Shown here piece by piece: positions 1-8,293 of a stretch of DNA of 64,000 bases. The translations under genes and the position numbers were made by a program. Under the pieces are notes generated by a model. It had not been told where the DNA came from. It saw only the letters and a list, made by a program, of their open reading frames with translations, and did not search any database. Each line of letters begins with the position of its first letter. The first letter of the stretch is position 1. The stretch is from an uncultured Eubacteriales bacterium (GTDB lineage Bacteria > Bacillota > Clostridia > Oscillospirales > Oscillospiraceae), in contig UROF01000010.1 in the NCBI GenBank assembly GCA_900549475.1, positions 1 to 64,000 of the forward strand. Direction: 5' to 3'.

Positions 1-665
1 TCAAGGATCAGGTCTACAATCTCGTCCAGACGGTCGCCGTCATAGGGCAGATCGGTTTTCAGAATGTCATAGCTGATGTTGTCCTTGATAATTTCCTCAT
101 ACACCCGGTATGCCTCATTCGCATCCTTTCGCTTCCGTTCCGGCGGCTGTGCCGCCCTGCCCTCCGCAGGAGAGGGGGTTGGGGAAAGGATAGGAATGGA
201 ATGGGTACTTGATGGATCAGTAGTTAATGGGTCTTTAGTTTGTATATCTTTATTTAATTGCGTTGGATTTCCCGATACCGGGTTTTCCGACGTTGGATTA
301 TCCGATGTTGGATTTTCCAACACCGGGTTTCCCAATCCCGGCTGTTCTTTCTCCCCTGCCTCTGGCCGGGACTGCGGCTGTTCGTAGATGGTATAAACCA
401 TGTCGGCCATCTTGCCTTTGCCGTCCCGGTTCTGCTGGCGGGTGATATACCCGGCCTTTTCCAGTTCCCACACCGCCGTCCGTATGGCGTCGATGCTTTC
501 CCGGTTGATAAGGGACAAGCCTTTCAGCGTGTAGTCCCAATCTTCCGGCAGGGACAGCATTTGCGAAAGCAGGCCCTTGGCTTTCAGGGACAGGTCTTTG
601 TTCCGCAGGTGGTGGTTGGACATCACCGTGTAGCCCCGGTTTTTCTCCACACGAAAAACTGCCAT
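1..665 (-). CDS. RepA/DUF6017-like replication initiator of a mobile element (3' end outside window)
   Basis: The frame is open from an ATG at 665 to the window edge, giving 221 residues of an incomplete protein. The N-terminus (MAVFRVEKNRGYTVMSNHHL...) and a winged-helix-like block around residues 20-90 match the replication-initiator A / helix-turn-helix family common in Clostridial integrative conjugative elements. A low-complexity linker at about residues 110-135 has repeated xNP units. A Shine-Dalgarno GGAG lies 11 nt upstream of this ATG. The frame stays open upstream to 899, so an N-terminally extended product is also possible. Role inferred: plasmid-like replication of the element. 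It is the only clear gene of that element in the window. Confidence 0.75.
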   Translation of the reverse strand, partial: MAVFRVEKNRGYTVMSNHHLRNKDLSLKAKGLLSQMLSLPEDWDYTLKGLSLINRESIDAIRTAVWELEKAGYITRQQNRDGKGKMADMVYTIYEQPQSRPEAGEKEQPGLGNPVLENPTSDNPTSENPVSGNPTQLNKDIQTKDPLTTDPSSTHSIPILSPTPSPAEGRAAQPPERKRKDANEAYRVYEEIIKDNISYDILKTDLPYDGDRLDEIVDLIL

Positions 666-899
666 CTCGTCGTCAACTCCTTTCACTTGGAATAGAACCG
701 CGTCATAAGCGGTGAGCTTGCCCGGCTGGTAGGGACACTCTGCATACACGCAAAACTGGTATTTCCAGTCGGGACGGTAGAAACGGCAGTCGCCGCAATC
801 CTCCGGCGCTCCGGCGTCGCCGCTGTCGTAGTGGTCGAAACCGGGCTTGCCTTGCATGAGGCTTTCAAAGGCGCGGTCGCCGCCGGATGTGAAATACAT
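666..899 (-). CDS. Small Cys-rich ORF running in frame into the RepA-like gene
   Basis: An ATG at 899 follows an AAGGAGG ribosome site 7 nt away. It opens 78 codons that continue without a stop into the RepA-like ATG at 665. The predicted peptide has a CxxC motif followed by two more cysteines (EDCGDCRF, FCVYAECPY), which suggests a small metal-binding module. I believe similar short Cys-rich proteins precede RepA-like genes in related elements as separate genes, so the missing stop here may be a real fusion, a lost stop, or two starts on one frame. Function unknown. Confidence 0.55.
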
Positions 900-967
900 G
901 GCGTCGCCTCCTTTCTGAATTTGGGCATAAAAAATGGCGTACCGTGGAAACGATACGCCGGACACCA

Positions 968-1012
968 GAAAACGCCCCGTGATCGGCTGGGAAGCCGTCA
1001 AAAGGCGTTTTC
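968..1012. terminator. Hairpin upstream of the mobile-element gene
   Basis: Perfect 9-bp arms (GAAAACGCC / GGCGTTTTC) enclose 27 nt. A second small inverted repeat (GGCGTA / TACGCC) lies just before it at about 936-959. This could end transcription entering from either side, or be a regulatory hairpin. No gene is visible between 900 and 1101. Confidence 0.45.
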
Positions 1013-1101
1013 AGTGTGGTTATAGGGATATTCTGTTTTTTGATGATGGTTAAAAAAGTTCAGTGTTTATGCGGCTTTCGGGGATTTGTGTATATAAACA
1101 T

Positions 1102-1374
1102 GAGGCCACCGCTTTCATGGACCCGGAGAACGAGGAGAAGATGAATGAGGCCATCGCTGAAGTGATCCGGGGCAAGACGGTCCTCGTCATCGCCCACCGG
1201 CTCCACTCCATTGTGAATGCAGACCAGATCTGTGTGCTGGAGCAGGGCACCGTGGCCGATGTGGGCACCCACGAGGAGCTGCTGGGCCGCTGCCCGGCGT
1301 ATCAAAAGCTGTGGCAGGCGGCGGAGAACAGCGCCCAGTGGGGCGTGAATCAGAGAGGAGGCGCGGCACAATGA
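1102..1374 (+). pseudogene. Beheaded ABC half-transporter (C-terminal nucleotide-binding fragment)
   Basis: The reading frame from 1102 encodes only the last ~90 residues of an ABC exporter-type ATPase. It begins inside the Walker B/D-loop segment (E-A-T-A-F-M-D) and contains the H-loop (VIAHRL). The membrane domain, Walker A and signature motif are absent. Sequence left of 1102 is unrelated mobile-element DNA, so the gene was cut by insertion, deletion or mis-assembly. Its TGA overlaps the ATG of the next ABC gene, as expected for the first member of a heterodimeric pair. A fortuitous ATG at 1063 could give a 103-residue product, which would be non-functional. Confidence 0.8.
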
Positions 1375-3122
1375 TCCAGCTGATGAAACGGATTCTGGCG
1401 GTATCCGGCCGGTACAAGGGGCGGATCCAAATCGCCTTTGTCTTTTCATTCCTGAAATCCCTGCTGGCCAAGGCGCCGATCATGCTGGCGTTCCTGGTGC
1501 TCTCCGGCTTTTACGAGAGGACCATCACAGCCGGCGACTGTCTCCGGTACGGGGTCGCCATGGCGGTCTGCGTTTTGCTGCAGGTCCTCTTCCACCACAT
1601 CGCCGACCGTCTCCAGTCCGCGGCAGGCTTCCTGGTGTTCTCGGACATGCGGATGGAGCTGGGCGCCCACCTGCGGCGGATGCCCATGGGCTACTTCACC
1701 GAGGGGAACATCGGCAAGATCAGTTCCGTCCTCTCCTCCGACATGGTGTTCATCGAGGAGAACTGCATGACCGTGCTGGCGGACATGATGAGTTACATCT
1801 TCGCCCAGGCCATCCTGATCGTGTTTTTACTCTTCTTCAATGTCTGGATCGGCCTGGCTGCACTGGTGATCATCGGCGTCGTGCTGTTCATTGCCCGGGG
1901 CATGAAGCGGGAGGCCCTTCAGGACTCCGTGGCGCGGCAGGAGCAGAACGAGAACCTCACCGAGGCGGTGCTGGACTTTGTGGAGGGCATTGGGATCATC
2001 AAGACCTACAACCTGCTGGGAGAAAAGTCCCGGGAGTTGACGGACAACTTCCAGAGGAGCTGCGACACCAATCTCCAGTTTGAGGAGGACCACTCCCCCT
2101 GGCAGCTGCGGCTGAACCTGGCCTACGGCCTGGGGGCGGCGGCCATCGCGGCCATCGCCCTGGCGCTGGAGAGCGCCGGACTCATGAGCGTCCCCTACCT
2201 GGTGGGCATCATGCTCTTCGTCTTTGACCTGTTCGGCCCCATCAAGGCCCTGTATGCCCAGGCCACCCGGCTGACCGTCATGAACAGCTGCATGGACCGG
2301 ATCGAGGAGGTCTTTCACGAGCCGGAGCTGCCGGACGACAGCCGGGACTCCATCCCGGAGACCGGCGAAGCCCCGGAGGTGGAGTTCCAGCATGTGCGCT
2401 TTGCCTACGGGGAGAAAGAGGTATTGCACGACATCTCCTTCTCCCTGCCCCGGCACCAGATGCTGGCCCTGGTGGGGCCCTCCGGCGGGGGCAAATCCAC
2501 CATCGCCAACCTGCTCACCCGTTTCTGGGACGTGAAGGACGGACGGGTGCTGGTCCGGGGGAAGGACGTGCGGGAGGTGAAACTGGCCGACCTGATGGAC
2601 CACATCAGTATGGTGTTCCAGCGGGTTTATCTCTTCCAGGATACCATCTACAACAACATCGCCATGGGCCGACCAGATGCCACTCGGGAGGAAGTGCTGG
2701 AGGCGGCCCGCAAGGCCCGGTGCTACGACTTTGTGATGGCTCTGCCCGATGGGTTTGACACGGTGATCGGCGAGGGCGGGGCAAGCCTCTCCGGCGGGGA
2801 GCGGCAGCGGATCTCCATCGCCCGCTGCATCCTGAAGGACGCCCCTATCGTCATCTTGGACGAGGCAACCGCCAGCGTGGACGCAGACAACGAGAGCTAC
2901 ATCCAGCAGGCCATCTCGGAACTGGTGCAGGGCAAGACCCTGCTGGTCATCGCCCACCGGCTGAACACCATCCGGGGCGCGGATCAGATCCTGGTCATCT
3001 CGGATGGGGAGATCGCCCAGCGTGGCACCCACCAGTCGCTGATGGAGGAGGGCGGTATCTACCGGAACTTCGTCACCGTGCGACAGCAGAGCCGGGGATG
3101 GAACCGCAAAGATAGCGCATAG
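1371..3122 (+). CDS. ABC half-transporter, membrane domain fused to ATPase
   Basis: The 583-residue protein has six N-terminal membrane segments (about residues 20-310) and a C-terminal ATPase. The ATPase shows Walker A (GPSGGGKST, ~369), signature LSGGE (~473), Walker B with DEATA (~496) and an H-loop histidine. This is the ABC exporter fold, used for export and in some families (YbtPQ/IrtAB) for siderophore import; the substrate cannot be read here. I chose the ATG overlapping the upstream TGA (ATGA) because the longer frame from 1311 lies inside the upstream gene. Its natural partner is the truncated gene just before it, so the pair is probably inactive unless it homodimerises. A strong terminator follows. 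Confidence 0.9.
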   Translation: MIQLMKRILAVSGRYKGRIQIAFVFSFLKSLLAKAPIMLAFLVLSGFYERTITAGDCLRYGVAMAVCVLLQVLFHHIADRLQSAAGFLVFSDMRMELGAHLRRMPMGYFTEGNIGKISSVLSSDMVFIEENCMTVLADMMSYIFAQAILIVFLLFFNVWIGLAALVIIGVVLFIARGMKREALQDSVARQEQNENLTEAVLDFVEGIGIIKTYNLLGEKSRELTDNFQRSCDTNLQFEEDHSPWQLRLNLAYGLGAAAIAAIALALESAGLMSVPYLVGIMLFVFDLFGPIKALYAQATRLTVMNSCMDRIEEVFHEPELPDDSRDSIPETGEAPEVEFQHVRFAYGEKEVLHDISFSLPRHQMLALVGPSGGGKSTIANLLTRFWDVKDGRVLVRGKDVREVKLADLMDHISMVFQRVYLFQDTIYNNIAMGRPDATREEVLEAARKARCYDFVMALPDGFDTVIGEGGASLSGGERQRISIARCILKDAPIVILDEATASVDADNESYIQQAISELVQGKTLLVIAHRLNTIRGADQILVISDGEIAQRGTHQSLMEEGGIYRNFVTVRQQSRGWNRKDSA

Positions 3123-3140
3123 CAAAAGAACATATTCCCG

Positions 3141-3177
3141 GGACGCAGTGTCGAAAGGACACTGCGTCCTTTTTTCC
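3141..3177 (+). terminator. Rho-independent terminator
   Basis: A 12-bp stem (GGACGCAGTGTC / GACACTGCGTCC) with a short loop is followed by six T residues. It closes the ABC gene ending at 3122. Confidence 0.9.
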
Positions 3178-3187
3178 TGCACAGGGC

Positions 3188-3250
3188 TTGACAAAGGGAA
3201 TGTCGCGTGCTATATTCAAAACATCGTTATAAAACATTGTTATGAATATA
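3188..3250 (+). promoter_or_regulatory. Promoter and probable self-operator of the TetR gene
   Basis: TTGACA (3188-3193), a 17-bp spacer and TATATT (3211-3216) make a strong sigma-A promoter. The -10 forms the left arm of an inverted repeat, TATATTCA (3211-3218) with TGAATATA (3243-3250). Two copies of ACATYGTTAT lie between the arms. This layout fits autorepression by the TetR protein encoded 20 nt downstream. Confidence 0.7.
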
Positions 3251-3270
3251 GTTTGAAAGAAGGTGACCGT

Positions 3271-3894
3271 ATGGCAAAGCAGAAGCCCGGCGTCTCTGAT
3301 CGGGTGCTTGAGTGCGCCAAGGAGGAGTTCTTGTCCAAGGGGTTTCTGGACGCATCCCTGCGGACCATTGCCCAGGAGGCGGGCACCAGCACCGGCTCCA
3401 TCTACACCCGCTTTGGGGATAAAGAGGGCCTGTTCCGGGCCATTGTGGAGCCGGTGGTGGACGAATTCCGGGCCATGTTCCGGGAGATTCAGGAGAGCTT
3501 CCATCAGCTGGACAACGAAACGCAGCGGGCGGAGATGGGCCAGTACACCGCCCGCCACCAGATGGACCTGCTGGACTACATCTATGACCACTTCGACGTA
3601 TTCCGCCTCCTGCTGGACGGGGCCCATGGCACCCGGTTCGCCTGTTTCCTGGACGAACTGGTAGACATTGAGGTTGAGTACACCTACCAGTACATGGAGG
3701 TCATCGGCTGTGAGAGCGTGAAGTCCGGCCAGGTAACGGAGGAGTTCATCCACATCATCGTCACCGCCTATTTCAACGGCATGTTCGAGGTGGTGCGCCA
3801 CAACATGGACCGTGACGCCGCCCACCGCTATGTGAAGATGCTCAACGACTACCACATGGCGGGCTTTGGCACCGTGTTCGATCCCCAGCCCTGA
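3271..3894 (+). CDS. TetR/AcrR-family regulator
   Basis: The 207-residue protein has an N-terminal helix-turn-helix (about residues 10-55, including TIAQEAGTSTGSIYTRFGDKE), the TetR recognition-helix pattern. The C-terminal half is a helical ligand domain. The ATG at 3271 has an AAGGTG site; a longer frame from 3148 covers the promoter and is rejected. It is paralogous in length and layout to the TetR at 24724-25341. Both lie beside ABC half-transporter genes, so each probably controls such a pair. The inducer is unknown. Confidence 0.88.
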   Translation: MAKQKPGVSDRVLECAKEEFLSKGFLDASLRTIAQEAGTSTGSIYTRFGDKEGLFRAIVEPVVDEFRAMFREIQESFHQLDNETQRAEMGQYTARHQMDLLDYIYDHFDVFRLLLDGAHGTRFACFLDELVDIEVEYTYQYMEVIGCESVKSGQVTEEFIHIIVTAYFNGMFEVVRHNMDRDAAHRYVKMLNDYHMAGFGTVFDPQP

Positions 3895-3937
3895 ATCAAG
3901 CAGGCTGTCCCCCCTTCTGGGTGCAGCCTTTCGATTT

Positions 3938-3962
3938 CATAATGAGTTAGCAAATACTAACC
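3938..3962 (+). promoter_or_regulatory. -10 box plus DtxR-like palindrome (site A)
   Basis: A CATAAT -10-like box (3938-3943) is followed by GTTAG-CAAATA-CTAAC (3946-3961). The palindrome has perfect 5-bp arms separated by 6 bp and sits immediately after the -10, where a bound repressor would block transcription of the ABC pair starting at 3982. The -35 is weak. The same palindrome recurs at seven other sites in the next 27 kb. Confidence 0.65.
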
Positions 3963-3981
3963 AAATAAGGAGGAATTCAAG

Positions 3982-5724
3982 ATGAACCAACAAAGTCCCA
4001 TGCTCAGGCTGTGGGAACTGGGGGCGGAGCAGCACGGCAGCTTGATCCGGGCGATCCTGTCCGCTGTGGTGGGGGTGCTGTGCGGCATGGCCCCCTACTT
4101 TGCCGCCGCCCAGATCATTCTTGGCCTGTTATCCGGCAACCGAGACTTTTCGTTCTACCTGATGTGGTGTGCCGTGGCTCTGGTGGGGTTTCTGCTGCGG
4201 GCCAGCCTCTACTCCCTGGCCCTGTCCATCTCCCACAAGGCCACCTTCTCCATTCTGAAATCCATCCGGGAGAAGATCCTGGAAAAGCTCCCCAAGATGC
4301 CCCTGGGCACCATCCTGGACACCTCCAGCGGCCAGATGAAGCAGGTCATCGTAGACCAGGTGGAGAGCATGGAGCGGCCCCTGGCCCACCTACTGCCGGA
4401 GATGACCGCCAACGTGCTGGGGCCGGTGTGTATCCTCATCTACCTGTTTGTGCTGGACTGGCGAATGGCCCTGCTGAGCCTGGTGTCCATCCCGGTGGGC
4501 ATGGCCTTCATGATGGCGGTGATGGCCAACTACGGCAAGCAGTACGAGGGCTCCGTCAAGACCACCCAGGCCATGAACAGCGCCATCGTGGAGTACATCG
4601 GCGGCATTGAGGTCATCAAGGCCTTCAATCAGGGGAAGCAGTCCTACGCCCGTTTTTCCGACAGCGTGAAAGCCAACGCCTCCTACTTCTACCACTGGAT
4701 GAAGAGCTGCCAAATGCCCATTTCCTTGTCCAAGGCCATCTCCCCCACCACCATGATCACCATTCTGCCGGCAGGCTGGCTCCTGTACGCCGGCGGGAGT
4801 CTTCCGGTGGAGACCTTCATTACCACCATTGTGCTGTCCTTGGGCATCGCCGGGCCGCTGCTGGCCGCCATGGACTTTGTGGACAGCCTGGCCAAGGTGG
4901 GAACTATCGTGGGCTCAGTGGACGAGATTTTGAACGGTCAGGAGCAGGACCACGGGAACGCCCCGGTGCAGTTCCATGGACGGGATATTACCCTCTCCCA
5001 TGTGTCCTTCGGCTACCATACGGACAAGGAGGTCCTCCACGACGTGTCCCTCACCATCCCCGCCGGCACCATGACTGCCTTTGTGGGCCCCTCCGGTTCC
5101 GGCAAGTCCACCATCGCCAAACTGATTGCTGGGTTCTGGGATGTGTCCGCCGGCGCCATCACCCTGGGCGGGCAGGATCTGAATCGCATTCCCCTCCCCC
5201 AGCTCTATGACCAGGTGGCCTTCGTGTCCCAGGACAACTACCTCTTTGACGAGAGCGTGCGGGAGAACATCCGAATGGGGCGTCCCTCCGCTTCCGACCA
5301 GGAGGTGGAAGCCGTGGCCAAAGCTGCCGGGTGCGATGACTTCATCCGTGCCCTGGAACAGGGCTATGACACCATCGTAGGAGGGGGCGGCGCCCACCTC
5401 TCCGGCGGGGAGCGGCAGCGCATAGCCATCGCCCGCGCCATGCTGAAGGATGCTCCTATTGTCGTTCTTGACGAGGCCACCGCCTACATTGACCCAGAAA
5501 ACGAAGCCCTGGTCCAGCGTGCAGTGGGCAAGCTGGTTGCGGGCAGGACGGTGCTGGTCATCGCCCACCGGCTGAGCACCATCACCGGCGCGGACCAGAT
5601 CGTGGTGGTGAACGGCGGCCGCATCGAGGCCACTGGCAAGCACGAGAAACTGTTGGACACCTGCCCCCTCTATCGGGAGATGTGGCAGGCCCACATGGGG
5701 GTAAAGGAGGGCGAGCAGGCATGA
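3982..5724 (+). CDS. ABC half-transporter (first of a heterodimeric pair)
   Basis: The 580-residue ABC exporter-fold protein has a membrane domain over about residues 20-310. The ATPase has GPSGSGKST (~369), LSGGE (~472), DEATA (~496) and an H-loop. The ATG at 3982 has an AAGGAGG site 9 nt upstream. The stop overlaps the next gene's start, so the two are translationally coupled and presumably form a heterodimer. The upstream DtxR-like operator suggests metal-responsive expression. Paired transporters under an iron-type operator recall YbtPQ/IrtAB-like siderophore importers; that is inference, and drug or peptide export is equally compatible with the fold. Confidence 0.9.
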   Translation: MNQQSPMLRLWELGAEQHGSLIRAILSAVVGVLCGMAPYFAAAQIILGLLSGNRDFSFYLMWCAVALVGFLLRASLYSLALSISHKATFSILKSIREKILEKLPKMPLGTILDTSSGQMKQVIVDQVESMERPLAHLLPEMTANVLGPVCILIYLFVLDWRMALLSLVSIPVGMAFMMAVMANYGKQYEGSVKTTQAMNSAIVEYIGGIEVIKAFNQGKQSYARFSDSVKANASYFYHWMKSCQMPISLSKAISPTTMITILPAGWLLYAGGSLPVETFITTIVLSLGIAGPLLAAMDFVDSLAKVGTIVGSVDEILNGQEQDHGNAPVQFHGRDITLSHVSFGYHTDKEVLHDVSLTIPAGTMTAFVGPSGSGKSTIAKLIAGFWDVSAGAITLGGQDLNRIPLPQLYDQVAFVSQDNYLFDESVRENIRMGRPSASDQEVEAVAKAAGCDDFIRALEQGYDTIVGGGGAHLSGGERQRIAIARAMLKDAPIVVLDEATAYIDPENEALVQRAVGKLVAGRTVLVIAHRLSTITGADQIVVVNGGRIEATGKHEKLLDTCPLYREMWQAHMGVKEGEQA

Positions 5725-7454
5725 TCGAGGTTTTGAGAAAGATCTGGCGTTTTGCCGGCGAGGAACAAAGAAACATCCGCAAGTCTATGGTGCTGGGGTT
5801 CTTTTACGCCATCTTCCACATGTTCCAAATCGCGGCCATCTATGTGGTGGTCCTGGCCCTGGTGGACGGCTCCACTTCTGCCGCACCGGCCTGGCAGGCC
5901 CTGGCCCTGCTGCTGGTCAGCATTCTGGGCCGGGCGATCATGAATCGGTTCAGCCAGCTGCAGCAGACTCACGCCGGGTATTTCATGGTGGCCAACAAGC
6001 GCCTCCACATGGGTGATAAGCTCAAGCGCATTCCCATGGGTTATTTCAACGACCAGAGCTTAGGGGAACTCACCGGCATCGCCACTACCATCCTGGACGA
6101 GGTGGAGAGCGCCGGGGCCATGGTGCTGGTCACGATCCTGGGCGGGCTCATCAATTCCGCCGTCATGCTGCTGTGTGTGCTGTTCTGGGACTGGCGCATC
6201 GGCCTGCTGGCCCTGGCCGGGATGGCGCTGTACCTGCTGCTCCTCTCCCGCATGGAGAAACAGTCCGCCAAAATCGCGCCCAAGCGGCAGCGGGACGAGG
6301 CCCGGCTGGTAGAGGCGGTTCTGGAGCAGCTCCAGGGAATGAGCGTCATCAAGTCCTTCAACCTCACCGGCAAGGGGGACAAACGGATCCGTCAGGCCCT
6401 GGAGGACAGCCGGGAGAACAATCTGGCGGTGGAAAAGCTGTTCACCCCCTACATCTGGGCCCAGGAGATGGCCCTCCACCTGTTCAGTGTGGTGATTTTG
6501 GTTGCCGCCGTGTGGCTGTATCTGAACGGCAGCCTGACTCTGGCCAACGCCCTGATGGCGGTGATCATCTCCTTCCTGATCTTCTCCCAGATCCAGTCCG
6601 CCGGCAGCGGCGTGTCCGCCCTGCGGCTGGTGGGCAGCTCCATTGACCACGCCAATCAGGTGGACCAAATCCCGGAGATGGACCAGGACGGCGCGGAACT
6701 CCATCCGGGATCCCACGACATCGTGTTCGACCATGTAAACTTCTCCTACGGCAGCCGGCCCATCTTGAAGGATGTGTCCCTCACCATCCCGGACAGGACC
6801 ACCACCGCTATCGTGGGGCCCTCCGGCTCCGGCAAGACCACCCTCTGCAACCTGATCGCCCGGTTCTGGGATGTGGACGGTGGCCGGGTCACCATCGGCG
6901 GACGGGATGTGCGGGAGTACACCCTGGAATCCCTGATGAAACAGGTGAGCATGGTGTTCCAGCGGGTGTACCTCTTCCATGACACCATTGAGAACAACAT
7001 CAAGTTCGGCTGTCCCGATGCCACCCACCAGCAGGTGGTGGAGGCAGCCAGGAAAGCCTGCTGCCACGACTTCATCTCCGCCCTGCCGGATGGGTACGAC
7101 ACGGTGATCGGCGAGGGCGGAGCCACCCTCTCCGGCGGTGAGAAACAGCGGATCTCCATCGCCCGGTGCCTGCTGAAGGACGCCCCCATCGTGATCTTCG
7201 ACGAGGCCACCGCCAATGTGGACCCGGAGAACGAAGACCAGCTCCAACGGGCCATGGAGGCCCTGACCCGGGAGAAGACCGTACTGATGATCGCTCACCG
7301 GCTGAAGACCGTCCGCAACGCCGACCAGATCCTGGTGCTGGATCAAGGCCGCATCGTCCAGCAGGGCACCCATGAGGACCTGATCGCCCAGGAGGGCATT
7401 TATCGGGACTTCGTATCTGAGCGAACGGCATCTGGTCAGTGGACCCTGCAATAA
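5721..7454 (+). CDS. ABC half-transporter (second of the pair)
   Basis: The 577-residue protein has a membrane domain (about residues 20-300) and an ATPase with GPSGSGKTT (~365), LSGGE (~470), DEATA (~494) and the H-loop MIAHRLK. The start at 5721 overlaps the preceding TGA (ATGA) with GGAGG upstream; a longer frame from 5682 is inside the previous gene. It belongs to the same operon as the 3982 gene, and a hairpin terminator follows at 7526. Its closest relative in this window is the 1371-3122 protein, whose partner has been destroyed. Confidence 0.9.
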   Translation: MIEVLRKIWRFAGEEQRNIRKSMVLGFFYAIFHMFQIAAIYVVVLALVDGSTSAAPAWQALALLLVSILGRAIMNRFSQLQQTHAGYFMVANKRLHMGDKLKRIPMGYFNDQSLGELTGIATTILDEVESAGAMVLVTILGGLINSAVMLLCVLFWDWRIGLLALAGMALYLLLLSRMEKQSAKIAPKRQRDEARLVEAVLEQLQGMSVIKSFNLTGKGDKRIRQALEDSRENNLAVEKLFTPYIWAQEMALHLFSVVILVAAVWLYLNGSLTLANALMAVIISFLIFSQIQSAGSGVSALRLVGSSIDHANQVDQIPEMDQDGAELHPGSHDIVFDHVNFSYGSRPILKDVSLTIPDRTTTAIVGPSGSGKTTLCNLIARFWDVDGGRVTIGGRDVREYTLESLMKQVSMVFQRVYLFHDTIENNIKFGCPDATHQQVVEAARKACCHDFISALPDGYDTVIGEGGATLSGGEKQRISIARCLLKDAPIVIFDEATANVDPENEDQLQRAMEALTREKTVLMIAHRLKTVRNADQILVLDQGRIVQQGTHEDLIAQEGIYRDFVSERTASGQWTLQ

Positions 7455-7525
7455 GCGTGAAACGGGATCATCGCGCACTCTATCACATCCATCCATCATT
7501 CTGCGGGAGAAATTACTCCAAACAC

Positions 7526-7561
7526 GGGGCTTGCGGCCTGTTAAAACAGGCCGCAGGCCCC
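7526..7561. terminator. Hairpin terminator after the ABC pair
   Basis: Seventeen-bp arms with one mismatch (GGGGCTTGCGGCCTGTT against its complement at 7545-7561) enclose a 2-nt loop. The T-tract is weak. Confidence 0.7.
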
Positions 7562-7640
7562 TATTCCTTACGCGGCCTGAATGCGCAAGGAGATCTGCCG
7601 GCTGCGTAGTATAAAATGATCGCTGTTCCGCAGGTTCTTC

Positions 7641-7694
7641 TTGACGGTCAAGCCATTTTCTTGTATAATTCCCTTGTAGTTAGTTATTGCTAAC
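7641..7694 (+). promoter_or_regulatory. Promoter and DtxR-like operator of the peroxiredoxin operon (site B)
   Basis: TTGACG (7641-7646), 17 bp, TATAAT (7664-7669) is a near-perfect sigma-A promoter. GTTAG-TTATTG-CTAAC at 7679-7694 begins 9 bp after the -10, so it covers roughly +3 to +18 of the transcript. This is the clearest promoter/operator arrangement of the series and points to repression. Confidence 0.8.
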
Positions 7695-7726
7695 CACAGA
7701 TTATAATGATGAATGGAGGCCATCTT

Positions 7727-8290
7727 ATGTCCCTGATCCAGAAAGAAATTGCGGATTTTACCGTCCAGTGCTATCAGAACAATGCCTTCCGGGCCGTCAC
7801 CAAGGCGGACATCCTGGGCAAGTGGAGCGTGTTCTTCTTCTATCCCGCCGACTTCACCTTCGTCTGCCCCACGGAGCTGGAGGATCTGGCCAACCTCTAC
7901 GACAAGTTCCAGGCGGTGGGCTGTGAGATCTACTCCGTCTCCTGCGACACCCACTATGTCCACAAGGCCTGGCACGACGCCTCGGAGCGTATCCAGAAGA
8001 TCCAGTACCCCATGCTGGCTGACCCCACCCACACCTTGGCCCGTGACTTCGAGGTCTATATCGAGGCCGACGGCGTGGCGGAGCGGGGCAGTTTCATCGT
8101 GAACCCGGAGGGAAAGATCGTAGCCTACGAGGTCAACGCTGGCAATGTGGGCCGCAACGCCGACGAACTGCTGCGGAAGGTCCAGGCCTGCCAGTTTGTG
8201 GCGGAGCACGGAGATGAGGTGTGCCCGGCCAAGTGGCAGCCCGGTGCCGAAACCCTGAAGCCCAGCCTGGACCTGGTGGGCCAGCTGTAA
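7727..8290 (+). CDS. ahpC: Peroxiredoxin (AhpC type)
   Basis: The 187-residue typical 2-Cys peroxiredoxin has the peroxidatic cysteine in FVCPTELED (about residue 48) and the resolving cysteine in EVCPAKW (~167). It reduces hydrogen and organic peroxides in the cytoplasm using electrons from a flavin disulfide reductase. The start at 7727 has GGAGG 8 nt upstream; an earlier in-frame ATG at 7706 lacks such a site. The reductase gene follows 3 nt after the stop, giving a complete peroxide-reducing pair. The DtxR-like operator at its promoter suggests induction under metal limitation. Confidence 0.95.
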   Translation: MSLIQKEIADFTVQCYQNNAFRAVTKADILGKWSVFFFYPADFTFVCPTELEDLANLYDKFQAVGCEIYSVSCDTHYVHKAWHDASERIQKIQYPMLADPTHTLARDFEVYIEADGVAERGSFIVNPEGKIVAYEVNAGNVGRNADELLRKVQACQFVAEHGDEVCPAKWQPGAETLKPSLDLVGQL

Positions 8291-8293
8291 GCC

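Noticed and set aside
683..928. 81-codon minus-strand ORF
   Set aside because: The Cys-rich frame from 899 with AAGGAGG explains the same DNA much better.
1827..3194. Long antisense frame opposite the ABC gene (also 6060-7499, 7568-9346, 22844-24685, 56115-57899)
   Set aside because: These are high-GC antisense shadows of well-supported genes, without domains, ribosome sites or sensible composition.
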